This document shows positions 17,224 through 25,770 of a DNA stretch of 64,000 nt, piece by piece. The stretch covers positions 1-64,000 of the forward strand of contig CANLMQ010000034.1 in NCBI GenBank assembly GCA_947492175.1, given 5' to 3'. The stretch is from an uncultured Draconibacterium sp. GTDB lineage: Bacteria > Bacteroidota > Bacteroidia > Bacteroidales > Prolixibacteraceae. Every line of letters starts with the position of its first letter. Position 1 is the first letter of the stretch. The notes under the pieces were generated by a model that was not told the origin of the DNA, ran no database searches, and was given only the letters and a program-made list of their open reading frames with translations. The position numbers and the translations under genes were made by a program.

Positions 17224-19851
17224 ATGGAAATTCCTAGCAAATACAACCCGGCTGAGGTTGAAGATAAATGGTACAAATACTGGATGGACAATAAATACTT
17301 CCATTCAACACCCGACGAGCGTGAACCTTATACTATCGTAATTCCGCCGCCAAACGTAACCGGAGTGTTACACATGGGGCACATGCTAAACAATACCATT
17401 CAGGATATTTTGGTCCGCCGCGCACGAATGACCGGTAAAAATGCCTGCTGGGTACCGGGTACCGACCATGCTTCAATTGCTACCGAAGCCAAAGTCGTAA
17501 ACAAGCTGAATGCCAAAGGAATTGACAAATACGATCTCTCGCGCGATGAGTTTTTAAAACATGCGTGGGAGTGGACAGATAAACACGGGGGCATTATTCT
17601 GGAACAGTTGAAAAAACTGGGTGCTTCGTGCGACTGGGATCGTACTGCTTTTACCATGGACGAAATCCGCAGCGAATCGGTAATCAAAGTTTTTGTTGAC
17701 TTATACAACAAAGGATTGGTTTATCGTGGGGTTCGTATGGTAAACTGGGACCCATCGGCTAAAACGGCTCTTTCAGATGAAGAGGTAATTTATAAAGAAA
17801 TGCAGGGCAAACTGTATTATCTGAAATACCAGATTGAAGGAGAGGATTCGTTTGTTACGATTGCAACAACCCGTCCCGAAACTATTTTGGGCGATACAGC
17901 CGTTTGTGTAAATCCGAACGATGAGCGTTTTGCACATCTGAAAGGGAAAAAGGTAATTGTTCCTTTGGTAAACCGGGTGGTTCCGATTATTGAGGACGAA
18001 TATGTTGATATGGAATTTGGTACAGGATGCTTAAAAATAACACCTGCTCATGATATTAACGACTACGAAATTGGAATGAAACACAATTTGCCATCAATCG
18101 ATATTTTTAACGATGATGGTACTTTGAGTGAAAAAGCTGAATTATATATTGGTGAAGACCGATTTGATGTACGTGAAAAAATTGTTCCTGAACTGGGAAA
18201 AGCCGGAAACCTTGCCAAAGTAGAAGACTATACAAATAAAGTAGGTTTTTCGGAAAGAACCGATGTGGTTATCGAACCAAAACTTTCTGCACAGTGGTTT
18301 CTGAAAATGGAAGAGTTGGTAAAACCTGCATTGGAGAATGTGATGAACAACACCATTCAGTTTCATCCGCCAAAATTTAAAAATACTTACAAACACTGGA
18401 TGGGCAACATCAAAGACTGGTGTATCAGTCGTCAGTTGTGGTGGGGGCACCAGATTCCGGTTTATTATTTACCTGATGGCAGTTATGTGTGTGCCGAAAA
18501 TGCTGAGCAGGCACTGGTACTGGCCAAAGAAAAATCAGGGAATTCTGAATTGAAAGTTGCCGATTTAAAACAAGACGAAGATGCTTTAGATACCTGGTTT
18601 TCGAGCTGGTTATGGCCAATCTCGGTTTTCGATGGTGTTAATAATCCGGAAAACGAGGAGATTAATTATTACTATCCGTCGTCTGACCTGGTAACCGCAC
18701 CAGATATTATCTTCTTTTGGGTAGCGCGAATGATTATTGCGGGCTACGAGTACAAAAATGAATTCCCGTTCAAAAACGTATATTTTACCGGAATGGTGCG
18801 CGATGCACAACGTCGTAAAATGTCGAAGTCGCTGGGTAATTCTCCCGATCCGCTCGACCTTATTGCAAAATATGGTGCAGATGGTGTACGTGTTGGTATG
18901 TTGCTTTGTTCTCCGGCAGGTGGTGATTTGCTTTTCGACGAAGGATTAACACAACAGGGAGCTGGTTTTACAACTAAAATATGGAATGCTTTCCGTTTGG
19001 TTAAAAACTGGGAAGTCGCAGATGATATTGAACAACCTGAGCATGCAAAACTGGCTATTGAATGGTTCCGGAATAAACTTGGCGAAGTGGTTAAAACCTT
19101 GAATACTCAGTTCGATAGTTTCCGTATTTCGGAGGCATTAATGACTGTTTATACAACTGTTCGCGATGAGTTTTCCGGGTGGCTGCTTGAAATGGTAAAA
19201 CCAGCTTACCAAAAGCCAATTGATGCAAAAACCTATGCTGAAGTGGTTGATTTATTCGACCAGATGCTTCGACTGATGCATCCGTTTATGCCGTTTATTA
19301 CAGAAGAAATCTGGCAGTTGCTGGCCGACCGAAAAGAAAACGAAAGTATAATGATTCGTCAATTGCCAAAAGTCGATCAGTATGATGAAAACTTGTTGGT
19401 TGCTTTCGAAGATGTAAAAGAAGCCGTTTCCGGTATTCGAAAAATCAGAAAAGAAAAAAATATAGCTTTTAAAGATACCATCGAAATTTCGGCACAGAAA
19501 GGCGACAAAGGATTTAATGAGAAATTCAACAGTATTCTTGTTAAACTTGGAAACCTTTCAGCAATGAATTTGGTAGATGAAGAAGTAAAAGGAGCAGCTT
19601 CGTTCCGTGTAAAATCAACCAATTTTTATATTCCGCTCGATGGTTTTATCGATGTTGAGGAAGAACTGAAACAATTGGAAGAAGAATTGAAATACACAAA
19701 AGGATTCCTTACTTCTGTAATGAAAAAATTAAGCAACGAGCGTTTTGTGAATAATGCACCAGAAGCGGTGGTAGCAAAAGAAAAAGCAAAACAGGCCGAT
19801 GCTGAATCAAAGATTAAAGTGTTAGAAGAACGTATTGCTTCAATGAAATAA
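17224..19851 (+). CDS. valS: Valyl-tRNA synthetase
   Basis: The 875-residue product begins MEIPSKYNPAEVEDKWYKYW, a typical ValRS start. This class I synthetase attaches valine to tRNA-Val. The HIGH-type motif is in PPNVTGVLHMGHM and the KMSKS motif in RRKMSKSLGNSPDPLDLI. The CP1 editing domain lies between them (IATTRPETILGDTAV), followed by an anticodon-binding domain and a C-terminal coiled-coil arm (about 810-875). An upstream in-frame TTG at 17182 is rejected because it falls within the -7 box. It is flanked by its own promoter and terminator, so it is a single-gene unit. Confidence 0.97.
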   Translation: MEIPSKYNPAEVEDKWYKYWMDNKYFHSTPDEREPYTIVIPPPNVTGVLHMGHMLNNTIQDILVRRARMTGKNACWVPGTDHASIATEAKVVNKLNAKGIDKYDLSRDEFLKHAWEWTDKHGGIILEQLKKLGASCDWDRTAFTMDEIRSESVIKVFVDLYNKGLVYRGVRMVNWDPSAKTALSDEEVIYKEMQGKLYYLKYQIEGEDSFVTIATTRPETILGDTAVCVNPNDERFAHLKGKKVIVPLVNRVVPIIEDEYVDMEFGTGCLKITPAHDINDYEIGMKHNLPSIDIFNDDGTLSEKAELYIGEDRFDVREKIVPELGKAGNLAKVEDYTNKVGFSERTDVVIEPKLSAQWFLKMEELVKPALENVMNNTIQFHPPKFKNTYKHWMGNIKDWCISRQLWWGHQIPVYYLPDGSYVCAENAEQALVLAKEKSGNSELKVADLKQDEDALDTWFSSWLWPISVFDGVNNPENEEINYYYPSSDLVTAPDIIFFWVARMIIAGYEYKNEFPFKNVYFTGMVRDAQRRKMSKSLGNSPDPLDLIAKYGADGVRVGMLLCSPAGGDLLFDEGLTQQGAGFTTKIWNAFRLVKNWEVADDIEQPEHAKLAIEWFRNKLGEVVKTLNTQFDSFRISEALMTVYTTVRDEFSGWLLEMVKPAYQKPIDAKTYAEVVDLFDQMLRLMHPFMPFITEEIWQLLADRKENESIMIRQLPKVDQYDENLLVAFEDVKEAVSGIRKIRKEKNIAFKDTIEISAQKGDKGFNEKFNSILVKLGNLSAMNLVDEEVKGAASFRVKSTNFYIPLDGFIDVEEELKQLEEELKYTKGFLTSVMKKLSNERFVNNAPEAVVAKEKAKQADAESKIKVLEERIASMK

Positions 19852-19878
19852 AAAGCAATTACAAAGAATAGAACAAAG

Positions 19879-19906
19879 GAGGTGCACATTTTGTGTACCT
19901 CTTTTT
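19879..19906 (+). terminator. Terminator of valS
   Basis: GAGGTGCACA pairs with TGTGTACCTC (one G/T wobble) around a TTT loop, followed by five Ts. It starts 27 bases after the valS stop. Confidence 0.75.
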
Positions 19907-19982
19907 ATTTGCACACTCTCCTTAACATCTGTTAAAAGCCAGTTAAATAATGTTATCTTCCTCAAGGAATAATACTTTTATA

Positions 19983-19990
19983 TAGTTTTG
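19983..19990 (+). promoter_or_regulatory. Candidate -7 box for the gene at 20014
   Basis: TAGTTTTG matches TAnnTTTG exactly and ends 23 bases before the ATG, giving a short leader. Confidence 0.5.
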
Positions 19991-20013
19991 TAGTCAGAAC
20001 CGAAAAAGCTTTT

Positions 20014-20760
20014 ATGAGAAACTATTTACTCCTTGTTTTTTTTGCAATTAGTATATTACCGGGATATGCTCAGGATGAGAATTATGAGGTTGATCCGATG
20101 CTGATTGAATTGAAAGCTGAAATCCTTAGTTCAGCAGATAGTACAGGAATTCCATATGCGAATATTATACTTCATCGTACTCATAGCGGAACAATAACAA
20201 ACGGAGAAGGCTATTTTTCGTTGGAAATGTTAAATGTTGATTCGCTTGAAGTAACTTCCGTAGGATACGAAAAAACAGTTCTGAAAATTCCATCGTATTA
20301 CACGGGTTTTGAGGTATTGACTTTTTACATGAAACCGGTTTTATACAATGTTGGGGAGGTAACGGTTGAAGGCGAGGCTCAACAACTAGATTACTTCGAC
20401 CACGGTAACCCAAGTGAAATTGATCCCGCATTAAGGGGCGACGCTTTTAATAAAAAACCTCCTGTTATTGCGGCAGTATTGAGCCCATTGTCGTTTATGC
20501 AATACTATGGTAAGCGCGAAAAACGTAAACGTAAAGTGCGCGAAGATATGGCAATTATGCGCAACTGGGAAATGCACTCACAAAACTACAATAAGGAAAT
20601 GGTAATGAAACTAACCGGAGCAAATGAGGCTTATGCCGATACATTTATGGTTTGGTTTAACGGGCAAAATGTTTTGCCATATACAGCTAACGAATACCAG
20701 GTTCGGGAGGCAATAATCCAGTATTATAGTTTATTTAAAATGGACTATGATTTGGAATAA
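20014..20760 (+). CDS. Exported protein with N-terminal carboxypeptidase-regulatory-like domain
   Basis: The 248-residue product has a signal peptide ending near GYAQ (residue 20). Residues 30-110 form a CarboxypepD_reg-like beta-sandwich (SADSTGIPYANIILHRTHSG, then GEGYFSLEML, then VTSVGYEKTVL). Residues 110-250 contain a basic stretch (YGKREKRKRKVREDMA) and no recognised catalytic motif. Proteins of this layout are frequent exported hypotheticals in Bacteroidota. It is monocistronic, between the valS terminator and the peroxiredoxin promoter. Function unknown. Confidence 0.75.
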   Translation: MRNYLLLVFFAISILPGYAQDENYEVDPMLIELKAEILSSADSTGIPYANIILHRTHSGTITNGEGYFSLEMLNVDSLEVTSVGYEKTVLKIPSYYTGFEVLTFYMKPVLYNVGEVTVEGEAQQLDYFDHGNPSEIDPALRGDAFNKKPPVIAAVLSPLSFMQYYGKREKRKRKVREDMAIMRNWEMHSQNYNKEMVMKLTGANEAYADTFMVWFNGQNVLPYTANEYQVREAIIQYYSLFKMDYDLE

Positions 20761-20970
20761 TCGACTATGATAATCGAAAAAGTCTTAATGGGGTGTTAAA
20801 AGAATACAAATTTGTATTTTATTTGAAATTTGTTATGCTTTCAAATTCAAGTAAAAGTAGCATTAAAAAAACGATATTATAAGACAAAAGACTAATTTAT
20901 CTTATAAACTGATTTATTTCTGAAATACTGGTGCTTTAACATCAAATCCTATTTACATCTCTTTAATAAA

Positions 20971-20988
20971 ATATGTTGTTCAACATAT
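20971..20988. promoter_or_regulatory. Candidate operator overlapping the peroxiredoxin -7 box
   Basis: ATATGTTG-TT-CAACATAT is a perfect 8+8 palindrome whose right arm overlaps the -7 box TATATTTG (20986-20993). A regulator bound here would block or tune RNA polymerase. The regulator (for example an OxyR-, PerR- or Crp-type protein) cannot be named from the site alone. Confidence 0.55.
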
Positions 20989-20993
20989 ATTTG
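20986..20993 (+). promoter_or_regulatory. Candidate -7 box of the peroxiredoxin gene
   Basis: TATATTTG is an exact TAnnTTTG match, about 53 bases upstream of the ATG. The predicted start of transcription (about 20999) coincides with the beginning of a leader hairpin. Confidence 0.55.
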
Positions 20994-20996
20994 GGT

Positions 20997-21031
20997 AATT
21001 GGGCCGCCGTAACTTGCGGTCGCAACCAATT
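20997..21031 (+). promoter_or_regulatory. Leader hairpin of the peroxiredoxin mRNA
   Basis: AATTGG (20997-21002) pairs with CCAATT (21026-21031), and CCGC (21004-21007) with GCGG (21016-21019). It would sit at the very 5' end of the transcript, where such stems often protect mRNA. No known riboswitch was recognised. Confidence 0.45.
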
Positions 21032-21045
21032 AATATTTTTAAGTT

Positions 21046-21771
21046 ATGAAACAATTAATGTTAACTTTTATGGCTTGTATGCTCATAGCTGGAATGGTTA
21101 TGGCAGAAGGCAACAAGATTCCCTTAATAGGGGCAAAAGCGCCAAGTTTTAAAGCAAATTCAACACATGGCGAACTCAAATTTCCAAATGATTTTGGAAA
21201 CAATTGGAAGATCCTTTTTAGTCACCCGGCAGACTTTACACCCGTTTGTTCTTCCGAGTTACTTGAGTTGGCAAATTTGCAACCAACCTTTGATAAGTTG
21301 GGAGTTAAAATAGCTATTATTTCTACAGATAAGGTAGAGGTACATAATATGTGGGAATCGCACCTTGAGGAACTGGACTATAAAAACAGGGGACAAAAAA
21401 ATATTGAATTCCCGCTGTTTGAAGATCCTGACGGAAAGGCATCACGAATGTATGGAATGCTTCACGAACCTGTAAGTACCAGTAAAGATATCCGGGGTGT
21501 ATTTATTATTGATGATCAAAATGTTGTGCGGTCGATAAATTTCTATCCAATGCAGGTTGGAAGAAACATGGAAGAGATTGTACGTATTGTCGAGGCACTT
21601 CAAACAACAGATCAGGCAAAAGTACTGACACCTGCAAACTGGGAAAAAGGAGATGATGTAATGGTTCCGTTTTTTCCATATACAAAAGCTCAGTTGGCTG
21701 AAAATCCAGGAATTGAAAAGGAATATTATCAGGTGGGCGACCGCATGTGGTTTAAAAAAATTGATGAATAA
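21046..21771 (+). CDS. Exported 1-Cys peroxiredoxin (Prx6/AhpC-type)
   Basis: The 241-residue product has a signal peptide (MKQLMLTFMACMLIAGMVMA) followed by a thioredoxin-fold peroxiredoxin. The active-site motif HPADFTPVCSSEL puts the peroxidatic cysteine at Cys68. The family-typical GVFIIDDQNVVRSI and FYPMQVGRN follow, with the Prx6-type C-terminal extension (VMVPFFPYTKAQL). There is no second cysteine in the mature protein, so it is of the 1-Cys kind and needs an external reductant. It reduces hydrogen peroxide or organic peroxides. The signal peptide places it in the periplasm, whereas most relatives are cytoplasmic. It is a single-gene unit with an operator-like palindrome in its promoter. 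Confidence 0.92.
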   Translation: MKQLMLTFMACMLIAGMVMAEGNKIPLIGAKAPSFKANSTHGELKFPNDFGNNWKILFSHPADFTPVCSSELLELANLQPTFDKLGVKIAIISTDKVEVHNMWESHLEELDYKNRGQKNIEFPLFEDPDGKASRMYGMLHEPVSTSKDIRGVFIIDDQNVVRSINFYPMQVGRNMEEIVRIVEALQTTDQAKVLTPANWEKGDDVMVPFFPYTKAQLAENPGIEKEYYQVGDRMWFKKIDE

Positions 21772-21814
21772 ATAGCGCAGTTTTTTTATAGAAATAAAGA
21801 TGAGAGATTACCTT

Positions 21815-21856
21815 AACAAAGGTATTGACCGCAGGTTTTTACCTTTGTTTCTCTCT
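21815..21856 (+). terminator. Terminator of the peroxiredoxin gene
   Basis: AACAAAGGTA (21815-21824) pairs perfectly with TACCTTTGTT (21840-21849), followed by a T-rich tail. Confidence 0.75.
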
Positions 21857-21889
21857 TTATTTTTATATGAAAATTTGAAACGAAACTAC

Positions 21890-21919
21890 AAAAAAAGCCT
21901 GGCAGTGCAGGCCAGGCTT
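21890..21919 (-). terminator. Terminator for the minus-strand coiled-coil lipoprotein gene
   Basis: AAGCCTGG (21895-21902) and CCAGGCTT (21912-21919) form a perfect stem. A seven-base A-run on the left becomes a T-run when read on the minus strand, 135 bases after the stop at 22055. Confidence 0.7.
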
Positions 21920-21921
21920 AT

Positions 21922-21944
21922 GTGAAAGTAAACTTTCACTTTTT
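21922..21944 (+). terminator. Second plus-strand terminator-like hairpin
   Basis: GTGAAAGT and ACTTTCAC pair perfectly around AA and are followed by five Ts. It backs up the peroxiredoxin terminator at this convergent junction. Confidence 0.55.
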
Positions 21945-22054
21945 GCAATCAATAATATTTAGGTTATGAAACCATAAAATTATTAAACCATATAAACAAG
22001 CGAAAACTGTTTTTGTTAAACAGAAACACTGTTTTTTAGTTAATGTGGTTTTGT

Positions 22055-22711
22055 TTATTGTCCAATTTCCTTTTTTAACAGGTTTACCTGGTTCTGAAGT
22101 TTTTTTATCGATGCATCTTTGTCTGCCATTTCTTTTTGCAGCGTTGCAGCACTTGTTTTTGACTTTTCAAGCTGTTCCTGAAGCTTCTTCATATTATTTT
22201 CGCCCGATTGAATCTGGCCTTCCAGAACTTTAGCTTGCTCTTTCAATTTCCCAATATCAAAGTTTTTCTGGTCGATGACTGAATTCTTTGCTGTGATTTC
22301 ACTTTCCAGTCTGTTAACTTCGGTTTGCAACGATTTTATTCTCTCGTCTTTACTGCTCATAGCATTGGTCAGTCGTTGTTTTTCAAAGTCAAGGTTAAAA
22401 CTTGTTTCCTGAAGCGATTCAGTTTGTTTGTTCAGTTCTTCCGAAAGTGAGTGCATTTCCTGTTTTAATTCCGAAATGTATTGGTCTTTCATAGCATTGC
22501 TTTCCAGAAGTTCATTTTTCATTTCTTCGTAATCGGCAATCAATGCTTTAATCCTTTCTGCTTTGGCATTGTTTTCGGCATCCAGCTTTCGCGAAAGCTT
22601 TTCTGCTTTTAAACGTCCTGCTTCCATTTCAAGGTATTTCTTTTTCGAAACACACGATGAGACAGTAACAAAAAGAATACTAATTAGGATGATAAAATAT
22701 TTTCGGCTCAT
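22055..22711 (-). CDS. Coiled-coil lipoprotein of unknown function
   Basis: The chosen start, MSRKYF at 22711, gives 218 residues with lipobox VSSC, whereas the longer frame from 22750 would bury the signal peptide. After the cysteine nearly the whole protein is a heptad-repeat coiled coil rich in K, E, Q and L (residues about 25-215). No OmpA-like or LysM domain follows. It may tether or space envelope layers or act as a scaffold, but nothing in the sequence points to a partner. It is monocistronic and convergent with the peroxiredoxin gene. Confidence 0.8.
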   Translation of the reverse strand: MSRKYFIILISILFVTVSSCVSKKKYLEMEAGRLKAEKLSRKLDAENNAKAERIKALIADYEEMKNELLESNAMKDQYISELKQEMHSLSEELNKQTESLQETSFNLDFEKQRLTNAMSSKDERIKSLQTEVNRLESEITAKNSVIDQKNFDIGKLKEQAKVLEGQIQSGENNMKKLQEQLEKSKTSAATLQKEMADKDASIKKLQNQVNLLKKEIGQ

Positions 22712-22924
22712 AATAATCCATTTTTTTGTGATGAAAACAAAGATAAACAATAATAATTCTGTAATACAACGTTCTTTAATTATGATTGGTATATTCTCCT
22801 GGAATAATTAATGTTGGGAACAAATAAGAAGGTAAAGCATTAAAAATGATTTTATTGAGAGAATAGCCCTAAAAGCTCTTTTTTTGAACCTTAACAAGCT
22901 CGGCGTTGTTTCGGGTAATTTGAT

Positions 22925-22932
22925 TACTTTTG
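22925..22932 (+). promoter_or_regulatory. Candidate -7 box for the gene at 23016
   Basis: TACTTTTG matches TAnnTTTG exactly; it lies 83 bases upstream of the ATG. Confidence 0.45.
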
Positions 22933-23015
22933 AAGGTGTTTGAAACTAAAATAGAGTTTTAAAAGTGAAATAGTAAATCTGTTTATAAACGGTTTCTGCC
23001 ATAAAAAAATAGAAA

Positions 23016-24143
23016 ATGAAGACATTATCAATAGTTCTGTTTATCCTCTGTTATTCCATATCGTTAAGTGCTCAAGACACCGGAAAGATAGCTCACCACA
23101 TTAAAGGGAAGGTTGTAGATGCCACAAGCAATCGGCCGGTTTCGTATACCAATATTGGACTGGAGGGTACTTTTTTCGGAACTGCCAGCGATGCTGACGG
23201 AAATTTTGAATTGAAGATTCCTGCTGATATGGTTGGGAAAAATATTTATTTTTCTGCGGTTGGATTTAAAAATAAACAGTTTCCGGTTAGCAACCTTTTT
23301 CGAAAAGAGTTTAATGTGGTTAAACTTGAGTCGCAATCGTATGGAGTTGATGAAGTAGATGTTGCCGCACAAAATATGGTACTGATTCGTATTTTACGTA
23401 TGGCATCGGAAGATATAAAGTACAATTACGGCGCCGGCCCGTTTAATTTGCACTGCACTTATACAAACAAACGCATGGTTAATAATAATTCGGAAATGCT
23501 CAGTGAAGCATCAGTATTGATATATGATGCTAAAGGGTATTCCGAAGTCTCGAAATCGGATGCATATGCTTCGCGAAAGTATTCAGTGTTAAAAGAAGCA
23601 GACGACAGTGATTATCGGTTTTCTACAGGATTAATGAATATCGACGATTTGCTTGAATTGGATTGGGCGAGGTCAGCGTCTTCAATTCTTAATCCGGCTT
23701 TGTTAAACGATTTTAAATTATCGCTGGAAAGTCAGCCAACAATTAACGGGAAGGAATATTGGGTAATTACTTTTAGTCAGCCTAAACCTACTTTGGAAGG
23801 ATCGGGAGATTTTTATGCAGATGCTTTCGAAGGGAAAATTACCATTAATAAGGAGGATTATTCGGTATTGAAGATTGAAGGAGAAGTTAAATCATCGAAA
23901 AATAACCGGCAAGGAGCAGGACTGGCAATAGGTAAAACAAATAAAAACTACTTAAGCGATGTTGCCTACCATTTTTCGGTAGATTATAAAGACTTATTGT
24001 TGGAGCACATCTCGTTAAATAAAACATTTACGCAAAACGGTAAAAGTATTAACGAAGTATCTGTTTTAAAGGTAGACCGCGCCCATACAAATAACCTGAC
24101 AATAATTGATACCCGCGACTATTTCGCCGGAGAACAAGATTAA
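23016..24143 (+). CDS. Exported carboxypeptidase-regulatory-like domain protein
   Basis: The 375-residue product has a signal peptide ending near SLSAQ (residue 20). A CarboxypepD_reg-like domain (about 28-105) follows, with GKVVDATSNRPVSYTNIGLE and GTASDADGNFELKIP. Residues 110-375 resemble the beta-rich region found after this domain in many Bacteroidota outer-membrane-associated proteins (ITINKEDYSVLKIEGEVKSS). It ends 3 bases from the convergent tolC-like gene. Role unknown; there is no plug or barrel of a TonB receptor. Confidence 0.75.
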   Translation: MKTLSIVLFILCYSISLSAQDTGKIAHHIKGKVVDATSNRPVSYTNIGLEGTFFGTASDADGNFELKIPADMVGKNIYFSAVGFKNKQFPVSNLFRKEFNVVKLESQSYGVDEVDVAAQNMVLIRILRMASEDIKYNYGAGPFNLHCTYTNKRMVNNNSEMLSEASVLIYDAKGYSEVSKSDAYASRKYSVLKEADDSDYRFSTGLMNIDDLLELDWARSASSILNPALLNDFKLSLESQPTINGKEYWVITFSQPKPTLEGSGDFYADAFEGKITINKEDYSVLKIEGEVKSSKNNRQGAGLAIGKTNKNYLSDVAYHFSVDYKDLLLEHISLNKTFTQNGKSINEVSVLKVDRAHTNNLTIIDTRDYFAGEQD

Positions 24144-24146
24144 CTT

Positions 24147-25673
24147 TTACTGTATTTTATTAAGATTTTCAAAAGAGTAGCGTTGCAATTCCTCTTCCAG
24201 CATGGGATTGCCATAAGTAATATTGTGTCCTTTTTCAAAATCGTACAGCGTACGTTCCCGTAAACTGTAATAGGCAATCCAGTAGTTATTTATCGATCTG
24301 ATATAGTCTCGTTTGGCAGCTTCGCGCTCCTGTAGCGAGATATTCAAATCGGTGATGCTTAGTTCGCCATTCTGGAATTTTTTTAAGGCAATTTGGTATC
24401 CGTTACCGGCAACGCGGTCGGCTTCGGTAGCTGTTTTTAACTGATCTTTTAAAAGGCTAAACTGCTCAACCTGAACAATTACACCACGCTCAAAGTCTTC
24501 AATGTCTTTGTTTACATCGAAAATGGTAATATCGCGTTGAGATTCGGCCAGTTTTACCGAAGATGCTGAGTTCCCCCAATCCAGAATGGGAATACTAACC
24601 GATATTCTTAGCATCCTGTCTCTTTCCGGCTCTTCGTAAATTCCGGATAAAGTTTCAGCACTGTTCGACAATCCAAAACTGCCTCTCAGGGTTGCGCTTA
24701 GTCCGGTGTTACTTTTAGCTTGTGCCAATTCGCGATCAGCATTTATTAGTCGTCGTTGGTAAAAGGTAGTTTCTTTGCGGTTTTCTTTTGCTTTTGCCAA
24801 AGCCAGATCCGGATCTATTTCAAATAGAGAAATGTTAAGAGGTATAATCAATTCAATATTGCGCTTTTGGTCCAATCCGATGTAAGATTTTAGATTAAAA
24901 TCGGCATTTTTTAAATCCATTCGGGCCTGGTTTAATGCCTTTTGTGCATTTAACACCGAAAGTTCAATTCGAGCATAATCGTTATCCGAAATTTGGCCCA
25001 GTTCTTTTTTTGTTGTAGATATTTTTAAATTGTCTTTGCTGTTTTTCAGATTGCTTTCGGCCAGATTGTAATTGGTTTGAACCGTTAGGTAATTAAAAAA
25101 GCGGTTGGTTGTATTAAGTGCAATTTCTTCAATTTCTTCAACAAAACGTTTTTGAGCTTCGTCAAAAATCATCGGTTCGGTTTTACGGTACCATTTCATC
25201 CAGTTGTACGAAAACAGAGGCTGCTGAAAACCAATAGAGAAAGGACTTCCCGAATAACTTGTTTCTTCGTTCTTTAAATTCCTTATTCCAACAGCCGAAG
25301 TACTTGCCCACAAGTTGGTTCCCAATTGCGGGATGTATTGGTTTAGCGAAAGGGCTGAAGAAGCAGAAAGGTTTGACACCTGTTTAAATTCGATACTTCC
25401 ATCGGGTTGTGTAATTGGGCTTGTGGTGTGAGAGTAGTTGGGGATGTCGCCTGATAATCGAAGTTGCGGTCGAAAACGTGTTTTAAAATTCCGGTAGCGC
25501 CAGTAATAATTTACGTTGCTGTTTTGTGTGTAACGAATAGCCGATGATTGCGAAATAGCCATTTCTATTACATCGTCGAGTGTTAATACAAAAGTATCTA
25601 AATTTATTTTTTGAGCGTGCGTTTGCCAACTTGTAAAAGTAAACAAACAAAAAATGTAAATAATTCTCTTCAT
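24147..25673 (-). CDS. TolC-family outer-membrane efflux protein
   Basis: The 508-residue product has a signal peptide (through about THAQ, residue 20) and the two-fold repeated alpha-barrel layout of TolC/OEP proteins: long helices near 150-260 and 300-480, with strand segments near 90-130 and 320-370. Family members form the outer-membrane channel of tripartite pumps. It is the second gene of a minus-strand pair with the membrane-fusion protein at 25771-26988 (97 bases apart). No inner-membrane pump gene is present, so the partner must be encoded elsewhere. Confidence 0.88.
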   Translation of the reverse strand: MKRIIYIFCLFTFTSWQTHAQKINLDTFVLTLDDVIEMAISQSSAIRYTQNSNVNYYWRYRNFKTRFRPQLRLSGDIPNYSHTTSPITQPDGSIEFKQVSNLSASSALSLNQYIPQLGTNLWASTSAVGIRNLKNEETSYSGSPFSIGFQQPLFSYNWMKWYRKTEPMIFDEAQKRFVEEIEEIALNTTNRFFNYLTVQTNYNLAESNLKNSKDNLKISTTKKELGQISDNDYARIELSVLNAQKALNQARMDLKNADFNLKSYIGLDQKRNIELIIPLNISLFEIDPDLALAKAKENRKETTFYQRRLINADRELAQAKSNTGLSATLRGSFGLSNSAETLSGIYEEPERDRMLRISVSIPILDWGNSASSVKLAESQRDITIFDVNKDIEDFERGVIVQVEQFSLLKDQLKTATEADRVAGNGYQIALKKFQNGELSITDLNISLQEREAAKRDYIRSINNYWIAYYSLRERTLYDFEKGHNITYGNPMLEEELQRYSFENLNKIQ

Positions 25674-25770
25674 GTGTTTTTAACTGTTTCTTATTTTTCA
25701 ACACGCCGAACTTGTTTATTTTTTAGGGATACAGTGTGTGTCGAAAAAAATATGCTTGTTACATTGCTCT

